From Botrytis cinerea B05.10 (Eukaryota; Ascomycota; Leotiomycetes; Helotiales; Sclerotiniaceae), in contig NC_037317.1 in NCBI RefSeq assembly GCF_000143535.2, positions 1,860,001 through 1,924,000 on the forward strand: a DNA stretch of 64,000 nucleotides, read 5' to 3'. The notes beneath the pieces were generated by a model. It was not told the origin of the DNA. It ran no database searches and saw only the letters and a program-made list of their open reading frames with translations. This document shows positions 32,404 through 44,035 of this stretch, piece after piece. A program made the position numbers and the translations under genes. Within the stretch, counting starts at the first letter, position 1. Each line of letters opens with the position of its first letter.

Positions 32404-34320
32404 TCACTGGGTTACTGCCGAATTTCCAAGAGCCCGATCCCCTCCCAGCTCGGTCTTCTTTTCGAACGGATTTGGCTTGATCTTTCCATCATCTGAACTA
32501 TCTTCAACGCCTTCCATAATTTCTTCCGGGTCTCTACCCATCATATGATGCTAGGATTACCAGTGTTAGCCTTCGTGGCTGGAATGTTAGTGTGGGATGT
32601 ATGTAACTTACCTCGACATTGATCACAGGTCCTTTGAACCATTTGTGTGCTGACACGAACCACCAGATCATTACTATACTCATTGCTGAATCTATCATTA
32701 GCCGCCGAAGATGGGTCTAAAAGAATCCCAAAATTCAAGAGTACTTACGTCCGAAATATACAACCACGGTCCAGTTCATCAAAGAGGCAGTGAGATCATT
32801 GCCTTTATATGCTGGAAAGCAGAGAATTGGCATCATAACAAGGATAAACGAAGAGGCGGCCATTCCAATTGGCTTGCTGAATTTGCCAAGATGCCATGGT
32901 CCACGTCGAAATCTATCGCCAACAAAGAATACGCGAATAAAAATAGGGATGGTGAAAGCAACATAGGCTGCAATGGCGCCAACGGAGAAGATTGCGCCAA
33001 TAGCTACGCTTCCGCCAAAGATCAACAACAAGAGGAGGCAACCTATCACAGTATTGAACCATACGGCATTGACTGGAGTATAAGTAGACTTATTGATTCT
33101 CTTGATCCACCAAGAACATGGAAAGCAATCGTCGCGGGCATAGGCGAAAGTTACTCGAGAAGCGGCCACCATACATCCTTGACCCATAAAAAATCCGCAC
33201 ATAATAGTGAGGGCAAGAATAGCGAGCGCGATCTTCTGTGGCATCACTTGGACGAGATACGATGCCCATGGTTGTCCAAGTGGGGAATCAATGACCTCGG
33301 TGATATCGATGACAGTGTAAGCAACAACAAGTTGCAAAGCCCATCCCATAAGACCTCCAATTCCACTGGTCAGAACGATCGCGCGCGGAGCTGCGATACT
33401 GGCATTACTGCACTCTTCCGAAAGATGGAACGGGGCATCATATCCAGACATTGTCCAAATAATGGCGATAAACGACATAAGGACTGCGACTCCATCTGGC
33501 CAATCGGTACCATTCTGAATAGACCAGACCTCCTTCGAAGGAAAGAATTTTGGCGTTGTGGCAGTTCCGGTGACTGACGTTGGAATCATAATGATTACCA
33601 CCAACAAAGCTATCATATTCAACGTCGATCCAAACGAATTGAACTTCGCAATCCATAATGTTGGCATGCTCGATATAACTCCATGGATGATCATGATTAA
33701 GACGGTCAATAAAAACGTTTGATAATTTGTTGGCTCGTACTCGGGGTGAGTAATTGATGCGGCAGCTAGAATCATGGCAGCGAGCGCATAGTCCACACTG
33801 GGTGCTCCTGTGATCTGGACCATCCAATTCGACCATCCAGTGATCCATGCTGCAAACGGACCCCATCCTGGAGGAGCGAGTACTGCTGCAGCATAGTATA
33901 ATCCACCACTTGAAATGTTTAGCGCTTGAGCTTTTGAACAATATCAAAGAGCACTCACCTAGTTGGCATACTTGAACACAACTCTGCCATTCCCATGGCA
34001 ACACACTGGATGAAGAACCAACTCACCAACCACCCCCAAACCATTCCCCCGGTACCTGCATAACCCATTCCATAATATAATGTACTCGCGAAACTGGGCA
34101 GTAATCCGAGTACAGCAAACGAAACACAAAAAGTTGTCCATAAGGAGAATTCTCTCTTGAACTCTTGTTTGTAACCCAGAGCTGTCAGTGCAGCTTCATC
34201 CGCACTCAAGCCTTCGAGATTCGGGTTATCCCCAGCCGGCAACACTGTCGTGACAGAAGGAGGACGTATCAAATCATTATGAGCCGATGCACTGCTCTTC
34301 GACTGTGTCAAAGTGGCCAT
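32404..34320 (-). CDS. APC-family amino acid/GABA/choline-type permease
   Basis: A plasma-membrane transporter of the amino acid-polyamine-organocation superfamily. Four exons complement(join(32404..32550, 32612..32685, 32749..33908, 33959..34320)) give 580 residues with about 12 hydrophobic segments. Evidence for the exon chain: each junction restores conserved sequence (PTSGGLYYAAAVLAPPGWGP; VVVYFGPMSIVMIWWF; VINVEHHMMGRDPEE) and all phases agree. The segment SGYDAPFHLSEECSNA with AAPRAIVLTSGIGG is the signature of fungal GABA permease/choline transporter relatives (Uga4/Hnm1 clade). The N-terminal tail is cytosolic. The C-terminal tail is acidic, with several lysines that could be ubiquitin sites. 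The substrate is unproven. The start is the ATG at 34320. Confidence 0.92.
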
Positions 34321-34861
34321 CTTCAATATGAGGATGATTGTTGTAGGGTTAGAGAAGATATTGCGGACGTGGCATATCTATGTACTACACGGGTGTTTAT
34401 CAACTGCCCGCAAGGCATGACAGAATTCCATTTGAGGCACATTTATTCATAGGGCGGAAGGGGTCGTACAGCAGCTATCAGATCCTATGCTTGATCAGGA
34501 AGGTTTAGCCTGAACCCCTGCTATCAAGAGATGGCTTCGGGAATCGGGTGAACTTCTCGGTGGTTTCATTTTCACTTTCTTTATCTTGATATAGATTCTA
34601 GTTGATCTCTTTTTATGTTTTTCCTCTACTTTGATAGTTAGCTCTTTCGTAATTTCCATATATGTATACACAAGCACATCTTTGAGTATTTCCCAGGACC
34701 TTCTTGAATTGATCTGGAATGACCATCAACACAAAACAACAAAACGCGTCTTATGAAGAAACATCATGTATTGTGACAATATCAGACCAATGGTAAAACT
34801 GCCCGCATCTACCAGATATGAAAGATACACCAGAAAGTGCTTATCTTTTATCTTGCACCAA
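34321..34861. other. intergenic region
   Basis: Upstream region of the permease gene; nothing else is recognised. Confidence 0.5.
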
Positions 34862-35269
34862 TTAATCTTCCTTGTCATCCTTATCGCGCACCATGAAGTA
34901 TGCAGCATCGAGGTTTAGTTCCGGGGCGATGCTTGGAAGAGCTCTTATGCTATCTGGAAAGCGGAATTTCAACATGAACATCTCTTCCCGTGCATTTCTA
35001 TGTACCCTTGCCTGGATAGGGTGACATGAAATCATTACAAGTTATTATATCACTTTCACTTCTAAATCATCTGTTGGAGAACCTCCATATCTGTCACAGA
35101 GTATATAAATAAACTTCAGTCCCGAGCCAGGCCCAGTTTCAATATCATGGCCAATGCGAACCCCACTTCCCACGAAAATGTGGGGAAAGATAACCACCCT
35201 CGCTTTACGTAACCCTCCCCTATCAAATATCGATATCGAGCTGTTACGTCGACCAACGTTTATCATCAT
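34862..35269 (-). CDS. short spliced gene of unknown function (tentative)
   Basis: Two adjacent minus-strand stretches read as protein. The upstream one runs from ATG 35269 and contains GGLRKARVVIFPHIFVGSG and FIYILCDRYGGSPTDDLE. The downstream one begins after a CCTATCCAG acceptor at 35011. It reads ARVHRNAREEMFMLKFRFPD and ends in VRDKDDKED plus stop at 34862. Joining complement(34862..35011, 35060..35269) through a 48-bp intron keeps the frame and gives 119 residues. The donor (GTGAAA) is weak. An alternative donor six bases further downstream would leave only 42 bp of intron. I recognise no family. The composition (charged, few repeats) argues for coding sequence. It could also be the 3' part of a longer gene or a remnant, since an upstream frame (MLSSSSCVESK, from about 35356) is out of phase. 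Confidence 0.38.
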
Positions 35270-37825
35270 TGAGCCCTCGTCCTTTCAGTTACACTGATGT
35301 CAAAATTAAACAAAATGTTTGCTTTGGACTCTACACACGAAGATGACGAAAGCATGATTTGTTGGTAGATATCGTTCGTAAGAGTCTGGCCAATATTAAT
35401 CCCTGCTTTCCTTCTAATTGATAACGGTACCTACTTTGATGACTTGGTAATGTGATATGAGACTGCTAGTTAAGCAAGAATATAAAGAACGAAGGTGAGG
35501 ATGGTGTTGCGTATCTATATCCTCTCTAATTGTATCTAATTATGGAACAAATATGTCTATCTTGTCCCCAACAAGAAAGCCATCCATTTGCTAAGAGGTC
35601 AAGACCAAGTTCACTCCCAATTCTCTAATATACAACTACATGTCTCTCTCAATTCCTAAGCCAACTACGAAGAGCCAAGCCACTTTCGTGCTCTCCTCCC
35701 ACCTCTTCCGATCATCTTTTTTGACTTTCGCGAAGCAACAAACCCTCCTTCTTCTACCTTCCCCAAACCGCAAGCCACATCCCTCAACTCCAAGATGTCA
35801 TTCCCCAACACTAGAACTAAATCAATATATTAACTGCGCTGAGCTCATTAATGCGCATCGTATCTTACAACTTGATTATATATCACACCCAAGTATGTAT
35901 CTTTGCTCCACTTTCCTCGTATAATTAGTGAGTATGATGAATTCGGTTGCGAAGCTTGGTCTCCATACTCAAGAATATTTGGGGGTATCATGTCGAGTCT
36001 CCATCGTCGACTTTATATTGATCCTTGGTGACATGTTGAAATAAGTTATAACAAGTTTTTGGGCCAATTCGTAGTTCATATCTGGCACGGAAAGGTAAGT
36101 CGATTGATGGATCTCTTGTCTTCCTCGCTTGTCGCTTGAAATTGAGCAGACTAAATAGATACACATGCTAGACGTGTAGGGGATAGATACCAAATGAACT
36201 TCACCCTCCTTGAATCAAATCACCAATAAGAACCTGGTGTATTCAAATGGGAAGTTCTTCCAACGTGTTGCCATAATTGGCTGACTTCCGAGAGAAAGTA
36301 TTTGTTGCATATCTCAATTCTTATCATGTTTAATTTGCCTTGCTCTCTCGTAATGAAATTGGAACTAAAAGCTGAAAACTAGATGTGCAACAAAAGTCTT
36401 TTTTGATGCTTTTATCACGTGTTGGATGAGAGGATGGGAAATATACAATGTATAATAAATGAGGAGAATAAAAGGATCCTGGTGCTCCCTTATTAAAATC
36501 ACCTCTGCTATTCGTAACTGCAATCATCTCCGTAGACAATCCACCAGCTAACACAAAATGTACACCGGAAGGGAGATTAAGGCCCGTAGACCACCCTGAC
36601 CAGCTCGAAATTAGCAACGCATTGCATGGGTATATAATAATAAGTATGACCGAAAACGAATTTGACAGTAGGTTTCAATGAGACTGTGAAAACGAGTCCG
36701 ATGTTCGAGGAGCTTGATTGGGAGATTCGATAAATTCTTGGTTCTCAGATAAACCAAAAGCTCTCCGGCATATCGACTTGTCGCTACCAATACCCGTTAC
36801 ATGGAGAAAATCCATCTATGCATGGAGAAAGTGATATATCCAAGAACAAATCCTCAGTCTCCATAGAATATTCACTTCACTTCACTTCCGCTCCAACATC
36901 AAAACCACAAAAGCTCAAAAGCGCGACGCTTTTTAACACCAACGAGCCATTGTCGCATATGTTACACTTTCTATAATTCATATACCCGACAAGATCGCTG
37001 TCCGATCGAAGCCCTCGCAATGCTAAGCAGGAAGGCGGACAACACTCTCGTGAATGATGAATTCTACCACTGCACCATCGAAGCGTGTGATGCTTATGTT
37101 TTTGGGGGATGTTATGAGATGATATAATAAGGCGTAGCGAGAGAAGAGAATAAATAGGCGATCTACTTGTGTCCAGTATGGTGGAAAACATCCACGAGAT
37201 ATTTGTCGCTGGCGAGTCAACCCTGAAAACGACCTCCCGCTCCTGGACACGACGAGACCAACAGAAAAGAAACCTTTACTCCAATATTGCTATGAACGGT
37301 TGATACGATTAATCGCATCAAGCCTGTGTGTTTCGAACGATGCTCTTAGCAGATGATGTCAAAACCTTGCCCATCTCTGGGTATTCCGAGTATCAATTCA
37401 AACTAGGCGCAGGTTCAAAGCCATGGTATATTGTCATCTTCTCAAATCTCATGTATTTAGAAACCAATACTAAAAACCTGACAAATGATCCAATGGAAAG
37501 GCCCTCTGACAACTCAATGTGGAAACCAGTACACATTTTTTCCCGTGCTTTCTTGTGTCCTTTTTGCTAATCACACTTCGGATATGAGACTTCCATGATC
37601 CTCGTGAAACTGGTAAAAGCATGACTTAACCTCGAAGGAGATTGTCCATCTAGAATAGAAATTGGACGTGGTACAGTTGATAGATTGATGCACCTGAGCT
37701 CGTGGGAACCAAATTCTCCATTAAAACCACCACATGCGTCCAATTCACGGGTAACCTCAGGGTGTACGATATCCGTTCGGACGAATTAGTGTATTATTTT
37801 CATATCAAAAGCGATATGCGACTGT
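35270..37825. other. 2.5 kb gene-poor stretch
   Basis: AT-rich sequence without a recognisable gene. A 94-codon ATG frame at 35640-35924 and minus frames at 36330-36617 and 36877-37250 show no motif and biased, low-complexity translations. They are not called. Confidence 0.45.
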
Positions 37826-38350
37826 TCATCCATCAGATACCGGAACATGCCCTGCTGTAGCAACCTTCAATATTTCTTCCTCTAGTCCCTCAACCAGCAA
37901 TACCTCAATACCCGCTTCTTCCAATCTTCTCCTTCCTTCGTTCTCGCCCACAAATTTCTCTGGCTCTTTCACACCGACCACTACCTTCCGAATTCCTTTC
38001 CCCCCTTCACCCAACTTTAGGATTCTGTCTAAACAACTCACATTCCCGCTCAATCTCTTTGCACATGGCTCCATTGTAGTATACAATATCGTATTTTCCG
38101 GCAGAATATCCGCAAGGCGATCCTCAGGTACATTGCGAGCTTGGGAGAGCTTTATAAAGCAACATTGCTCTGCGTGTGTATTGCCAGGACATTCCAATGT
38201 GTAGCCTGTGGCGATAACAGTATTTGTTGAAGCATTGAGAAGCACGGCACCGACACAGAAATTGGTAGGTTTGGGTGGAGATAGTCGGGCAAGGTCGAGG
38301 GCTTGACGGAGGTAGGTAAGGTGATCTGCGGGATCCTTTGCTGTTTCCAT
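37826..38350 (-). CDS. CDA-fold deaminase, probable DRAP deaminase of riboflavin synthesis
   Basis: A single-exon, 174-residue protein of the cytidine/deoxycytidylate deaminase fold. The zinc site is intact: H59-A-E61 with the proton-shuttling glutamate, then P95-C96 and C106 in a PCxxxLSGNxSC pattern. A short Cys-containing motif (ECPGNTHAEQCC) precedes the catalytic helix. The C-terminal part (KVVVGVKEPEKFVGENEGRRRLEEAGIEV) resembles the RibD-type segment that follows the deaminase core. I therefore favour deamination of diaminohydroxyphosphoribosylamino-pyrimidine in flavin synthesis, as described for comparable stand-alone fungal proteins. Another pyrimidine deaminase activity is possible. 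It is divergent from the WD40 gene, with about 0.6 kb between starts. Confidence 0.8.
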   Translation of the reverse strand: METAKDPADHLTYLRQALDLARLSPPKPTNFCVGAVLLNASTNTVIATGYTLECPGNTHAEQCCFIKLSQARNVPEDRLADILPENTILYTTMEPCAKRLSGNVSCLDRILKLGEGGKGIRKVVVGVKEPEKFVGENEGRRRLEEAGIEVLLVEGLEEEILKVATAGHVPVSDG

Positions 38351-38955
38351 TATCTACTAATGTTTTCAAACGTCGTAGCTTTTTGGATTGAGATGGGTAT
38401 CCATAACATGTATCGACGTCTGTTCGTGAATTCTGCCATTTTAGATCGACACCGCTTTTCTAAACATCTCACTTGTTAGCCTCGTTGCTTAGAAGAGAAC
38501 GACGTTGAACCCTGAAACCCCAAGGTATCAAGCGCCTCGATGAGCTTGCGTTAAACCCTCTGTGATCGTTGGGCCATCAATGATTACGTCAAGAAAGCGA
38601 ACAATAAAGCCAGAAGCCAATAGCATTCCTTTGGTACCTTATGTCTACATCCCCAATGATCCCTTGACGACTTTCTGCAGGCGTTCATTATTTTAGATTC
38701 CATTCAAATCAATTCAAAATGTCCATAAAACCATAAAGTTTTCACCCCCAAACACTCATTGTGTGCTCGTGCTCGAACATCTGTTTCCATCGCGACAAGC
38801 CTAATTTTTCTTGGATAAACCCCCCCCGGAAGAGAGTGGAATCTCAGCGATCGGGCAGACAAGAGGAAGTGACCACGCACGCAAATCCGCATCCCCTTAT
38901 CTAATCTACCTACACAAGCTTTCAAAATCACTGGATTCATGGACTTGGAGGCAAA
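38351..38955. promoter_or_regulatory. divergent intergenic region
   Basis: About 600 bp between the divergent deaminase and WD40 genes; presumably two promoters. No specific element is recognised. Confidence 0.4.
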
Positions 38956-41900
38956 ATGTCTGACGCAGAATTGCCGAGTATCAAAGTGACAGATGAGCAT
39001 TTGAATGGCAGCAAGGAGCAACAACAAGTTGTTGGATCGCCAACGACCGAGGGAGGGAGGCCACGCTCTGCAACTTCATCGGAAGGTAGGGCGGCCATTC
39101 CACATGTTATGAGCTTCATGCTTGGTTATAGGCGCTTTTGATAGGGTTCTTCCAATCTTGGGGAGTTTACTACTTCTCAAATACAGTGTGCTGATAAGGT
39201 TTATTTCCAGACAACGGGCATTCCACAACACCAAAGAAGTCTGCGATAAAACTCATTCGAAATGGAGTGTCCAAAGAGAACGGGAGTGACACCGCATCTG
39301 CACGAACCTCTACTGCCATTGACCCTCTATCACATGTATGCCACCCCGGATATTCTCATTTGATCGCTCTATACGGAAAACCACATTAGCTTGAAGGGCA
39401 CACGTTTGCTGACGGATATGCAGCACATTCTAAAGCGTACGAATACCGAGAACATAATACCCCAAAAACTTCGAAATGCTTCTGTCTCAGGAAGCGTCCT
39501 TCCAGACGTCCCAGAGCCAGGGAGTCCTGGCACAGGTTCTCCTGGTAAGCAATTGACCCCGGAGATTCGCAGCGATAGTAACCTGGCAAAAGACAAGAAG
39601 TAAGTCAATATTTGGCACGATCGGGTGTATAGTGCTCTACTTGCAGATCTGCTTACTATGCCCTCGTGGCTACTTATGCTGACGGAGTTTGCTCCGAGTC
39701 ATCTATATGGAAGCTGATCAATTGCAGGAAAGGAGTCTCATTTTTGAATCGTTTCAATATATTAGGAGGAAAGAAGAATGGAGAGCCAGAGGTTGATGAT
39801 GACGAATCGGAATTGGGCGATCAACGCACTGAGGGCATGAATGCCCATGTCTTTTCCTCATCGATAGGGGCAAACGGTTATATTCCGAGACACAAGGAGC
39901 CACCACGATATATCAAAGTTCGAGCTCATCACAAGAAGACCACGGAGTTTAATCGCATGTTTCTTGCCCAGGAATTGAGCGGCACGAAAAATCCGTCCAA
40001 GAACGAGAACGTACAAACCCCGACAACATCGGAACAGCCTAACAAGTTGTCGAAACCACCAAGGTCAAACGGTGCAGTCTGGGCAGCCGAGTTTAGTAAA
40101 GATGGGAAATATTTCGCCGCGGCAGGAAAGGATCGAGTGGTTCGAATTTGGGCAGTGATATCGACCGCAGAGGAGAGGCGAGCGCATGAATTTGATGAGG
40201 ATGGCGAAAAATTGAGCGCACCTGTTTTCAAATCCAAGCCGGTACAGGAATTTGAAGGCCATACTCTGGATGTCCTAGATCTTAGTTGGAGCAAAAACAA
40301 TTTTCTGCTATCTTCTTCGATGGACAAAACCGTTAGACTATGGCATATAAGCAGGCCGGAGTGCTTGTGCACTTTTAACCACAAGGACTTTGTTACTTCG
40401 ATAGCCTTTCATCCCCGAGACGATCGCTTCTTCTTGGCTGGGTCACTGGATTCAATTCTTCGACTTTGGAGTATTCCCGACAAAAGTGTTGCCTTTTGGA
40501 ATCAATTGCCAGGTCTTATAACGGCGGTAGCTTTCAGCCCAGATGGTAAGACCGCTATAGCTGGCGTTCTAAGTGGGATCTGTTTATTCTACGAGACTGA
40601 GGGCCTAAAGTACCACACTCAAATTCATGTCCGATCATCACGGGGGAAAAACGCAAAAGGAAGCAAAATCACTGGTATTCGCACGATTGTTTATCCTCCT
40701 AATGACCCGGAAGGCGAAACAAAAGTTTTGGTTACCTCGAATGATTCTCGAGTTCGTATGTACAACCTTCGAGATAAAGCTTTAGAGATGAAGTTCAGAA
40801 GCCATGAAAACGCCTACAGTCAAATCACTGCTCAATTCAGTGATGATGCAAAATATGTTATATGTGGCAGTGAAGATCACAAAGCCTACATCTGGTCTTT
40901 GGGAGTTACGGATAATGAAAGCAAGGACAAAAGACCATGCGAATTCTTTGAGGCTCATTCTGAGGTTGTCACGGCAGCTGTAATGGCACCGATGAAGTCT
41001 AGAATACTTCTCAGTGGTTCAGGAGATCCCCTATACGATTTATGCAACCCGCCACCCGTGACTTTACTTAGCAGAGAAGAATCGACTGTTCCCCCGACAT
41101 CTCGTGCAACTAGTGAAGCAGGAAATCGCGATTCTGCTGCTCTTTCCGTTGAAGATGTTCAAGAACCTCAAATCAAAAAGCCTGAACAATCCTCTGCATA
41201 CCTTGCTAGGTCCAATCACAATGATGGCAATATTATTGTGACTGCGGATTACCTTGGTCGCATAAAGGTCTTTCGACAAGACTGCGCTTATCAGAAAAGA
41301 CGTAATGACCAATGGGAAACTTCATCACAGTTTTCCAAAAAGATGCTCGCTCGAAGCAGCAGCATTATGACACGTCAAAGTGGTGGTTCCCAGTCTCGCC
41401 GAACCTCAATCTCCCAGAGTTCCATTTCAGGACCAATGACGCAGTCTGACAATCATATTCTTGACTGGCGCAAGTCAATTTCCAACGACAGACCTAAAAC
41501 CTCCAGTTCTCACACCAAACCACCTCCGTTTAGCAATCGCAGTGACTGCAGCATGTCACCTGGCAAATTCACTCGCGCTCCTTACTCGCCATCTTCCCCA
41601 GCAAACCTTGCAAGTGCAACTCGTCAACTTCAATACGGCATTGTTGTACCCACAACTACAACAACAATAAGTGGCGGTCATCGGCCACCTTCAATTGCTA
41701 CAAGTAGCCCTCCTCAATCAATATTCAGAAATCAGTCGCACCAAGCTCTCCCAAGCCAACCGCCCACTCCATCTTTCACACTTAACCCTGCATCACCTCC
41801 TCCTAACGGAGATAACAATTCTATCTATAAAATGGACCCTACAGGAAGATCTTACCAATTTTGGAACCCAGCAAATTGGAAAAATACCTCAAGTGTGGAC

Positions 41901-42167
41901 CAAAATGGGAACAAATTTGGTCCAGAGCTTCTTCGGCCAGGCACCTCATCTCGTGGAAACAGTATCAACTCCAAATTAAGCAGTGATGCAAATTCTGATC
42001 TAACAGATGGAGATGAAGATGTAGAAGGAGAAGCTAGCGATGGCAGTGATCAGATGGTTGCATGTAGAAAGTGTGGAGGGAAGGACTTCAGGGCTAAGAA
42101 GGTTGGGGCGGGTGTGAGCAGGGCTCAAAAGTTGGTGTGTACAAAGTGTGGGACAGTTTGCGGGTGA
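38956..42167 (+). CDS. WD40-repeat protein of the Dgr2/YMR102C (WDR44-like) type
   Basis: Exons join(38956..39085, 39211..39335, 39424..39599, 39728..42167) give 956 residues. The small N-terminal exons were deduced from splice sites and phase. For intron 2 I used the acceptor ATATGCAG at 39423, preceded by a CTGAC branch, because the nearer AG at 39389 shifts the frame. The joined sequence DPLSHHILKRTNTENIIPQKLR is family-like. Exon 4 starts KKGVSFLNRFNILGGKK. WD40 repeats span about residues 255-580 (WAAEFSKDGKYFAAAGKDRVVRIW; LDLSWSKNNFLLSSSMDKTVRLW; TSIAFHPRDDRFFLAGSLDSILRLW). A long Ser/Pro-rich tail follows, ending in a Cys-pair motif CRKCGG..CTKCGT resembling a zinc ribbon. The yeast relative is linked to 2-deoxyglucose resistance. 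The molecular role is unknown. Confidence 0.88.
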
Positions 42168-42625
42168 CAGGAGCATCGACTTTAGGACCCTGGAAGTTTG
42201 TAAACAAGAAAAGACGGCAGCAAGCACGCAAGGAAGAAAAGAGGAAAAGAATATAGAACAATGGAAGTGAGAGGATACCCGCAAGCGTTGGATTTAGAAG
42301 CGGGTTGGGTTTATTGGGCTGTAAAGCGAGCAATTGGTTGTAAAGCATTTTGAGCATAGCATAGCGTTTGGTGTTGGATTTGGTATTTGGATACCTTTGG
42401 TATATTTTTAGTCGACATAGATCAAGTAGAAAGTGCAATCATGAATATATTTCATTCTGATCATCTAGATCTCTTTCTTTATACACTCATCTTTACTTTC
42501 CATTACAAATTCACTTGTTCGAAAACTTGGCTTAACTATGTGATCGGATAAAACTGCATGGCACGAACGGAAGGTCGTAAAAACAAGAGGCCGGACCGAT
42601 AATTGGCCAGAGTTCATCCCTTGTC
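42168..42625. other. 3' flank of the WD40 gene
   Basis: Presumed 3' UTR and terminator region. Antisense frames at 42000-42438 overlap the end of the WD40 gene and have no features. Confidence 0.5.
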
Positions 42626-43793
42626 CGTCCACTACCAAGTATGTCACTCTCCCTCGTCTCCATACAAGAATTTCTCCAGTTACGATCATTCGGATCTTGG
42701 GTGTATCCACTCGTCCACTACTGGGCCCAGATCTACTCCAGTTTTTGAAGTCGGATTGGGAAACTCATCGGACGGACCTTTGGAATGTTTGGATTGTCCT
42801 TCCGTCCACCTGGTCGTTGAAGAATTGTTGATAGACGGGATGGATAGGATGATGGGAGGGCTGATGAAACTTGTTTTCACTTTGCTTCTCTTATTTCTTT
42901 CTGTTCTAGCTGCATGCACTAACGAACCGATGACTTATGCAGGTCCTGGAGGTCCTGGAGGTCCTGCTACGAAGATATTTTCCCTTTTTTGAGTCAATGT
43001 GTCTCTGTTTGGTCACCAACTAGATCGTTCTGTCCAGACAATTTGTTCCTTGCTATGTCGAACGGTGAGACACAGTTTACTCATCAGCTCCGTTCATCCG
43101 TTCAAAACGTGCTTATAGAGTCGAGCGTACAGTTGTTAACCTTACTGGACGGGTGTTTCAATCCTCCGCCCGTCCACTCTGTTTCTTCGTTTTCCCCATT
43201 TGATCTGCATGTGTAATTACGGCCAGCACCCTTCCACCTTCAGCCTGGTCAAAGTACGACCAAGGTACGTACTCCAGTTTGAATACCGAACGCCCACAAG
43301 CCTTGAATATAGATGTACCGGTACTGCTGCCGACACGAGAAAACAGAGTGACATTTCGTGTCTGCACGGGGTGGCCCTGTTAGTGCGGAAGTTTATGTAA
43401 ACTAGTTGGGACGTGTTTTTGGACTTGAAATGCTTGTAATGGAAGGTAACATTTAAGGACCAACCCTTTTCGTAATCTAATCGATCTGAGGTGGACGGAT
43501 GGATGGCGAGTAATGCTTTGGGGAGAGACGAATGATGTGCCTGTTGAGAAGACTAATTGCAAACCTTTGATGATACAAGTGACCGATAGAATGTTATACC
43601 GTCGAGATTCAGACTCACATTCGGAAAAGGGAAGTGGGCAAACGCTATAAACACATAATGACTCGGTACAATGAAAGAGCTGTAGTGAGTTCAATCATCC
43701 CATTATCTAATTGGACATTACAACAACGTTATCACTGCGGCATCTATAACTCTATTTACATCATTCAATGCCCCGTCATGTAGAAAGTGGACG
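42626..43793. promoter_or_regulatory. cluster of six CGTCCAC heptamers upstream of the cupin gene
   Basis: CGTCCAC occurs at 42626, 42712, 42803 and 43171 on the plus strand, and as GTGGACG at 43491 and 43787. The related hexamer TGGACG also occurs at 43146, and GGACGGACC near 42770. Six exact copies of a heptamer in 1.17 kb is far more than expected by chance (about 0.14 for both strands at even base composition). The last copy is about 240 bp before the start of the quercetinase-like gene. The sites could bind a regulator of that gene; the factor is unknown. Confidence 0.4.
42840..42992 (+). CDS. possible small secreted peptide
   Basis: A 50-residue ATG frame with a strong hydrophobic core (LMKLVFTLLLLFLSVLAAC), like a signal peptide. 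It is followed by a short tail containing GPGGPGGP, encoded by a 9-bp tandem repeat (GGTCCTGGA, about 42942-42966). The frame lies inside the CGTCCAC-rich interval. There is no homology I can name, and short hydrophobic frames arise by chance, so this is tentative. Confidence 0.2.
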   Translation: MDRMMGGLMKLVFTLLLLFLSVLAACTNEPMTYAGPGGPGGPATKIFSLF

Positions 43794-44035
43794 ATGTAAG
43801 GGTCAACCCCATCTGAGTTGTGACAGTACCCTTGAAGATCCCTCCATTGCTTTTCTAGTATGCGCACCGTTGCAGTTATTTGCATCGGTGATATCTCTTA
43901 GATGGTATGTGAGGACCGAGTAATAGTGGAAGGGTGGATCGGGTTCTTTTTCCCATATATACATCACGCAAGTTCCTGAGCGATCTTCCTTTTTTTTACC
44001 TTCACCTCAAATTTACATTCTTTCTCATCTTCATC
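43794..44035. promoter_or_regulatory. proximal promoter of the cupin gene
   Basis: Contains a TATATATA-type run near 43957-43966 (CCATATATACAT), a plausible TATA element about 75 bp before the ATG, then a pyrimidine-rich leader. Confidence 0.4.

Noticed and set aside
32711..33577. 288-codon plus-strand frame
   Set aside because: It is a shadow of the permease gene, whose minus-strand exons, splice sites and conserved transporter motifs fully explain the interval.
35640..35924. 94-codon ATG frame
   Set aside because: The translation is Ser/Thr/Pro/Leu-rich low complexity with no signal peptide, domain or splice partner.
39336..39389. Nearer splice acceptor for intron 2 of the WD40 gene
   Set aside because: Using the AG at 39389 shifts the frame and leads to a stop. 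The AG at 39423 with its CTGAC branch keeps the frame and gives a family-like sequence.
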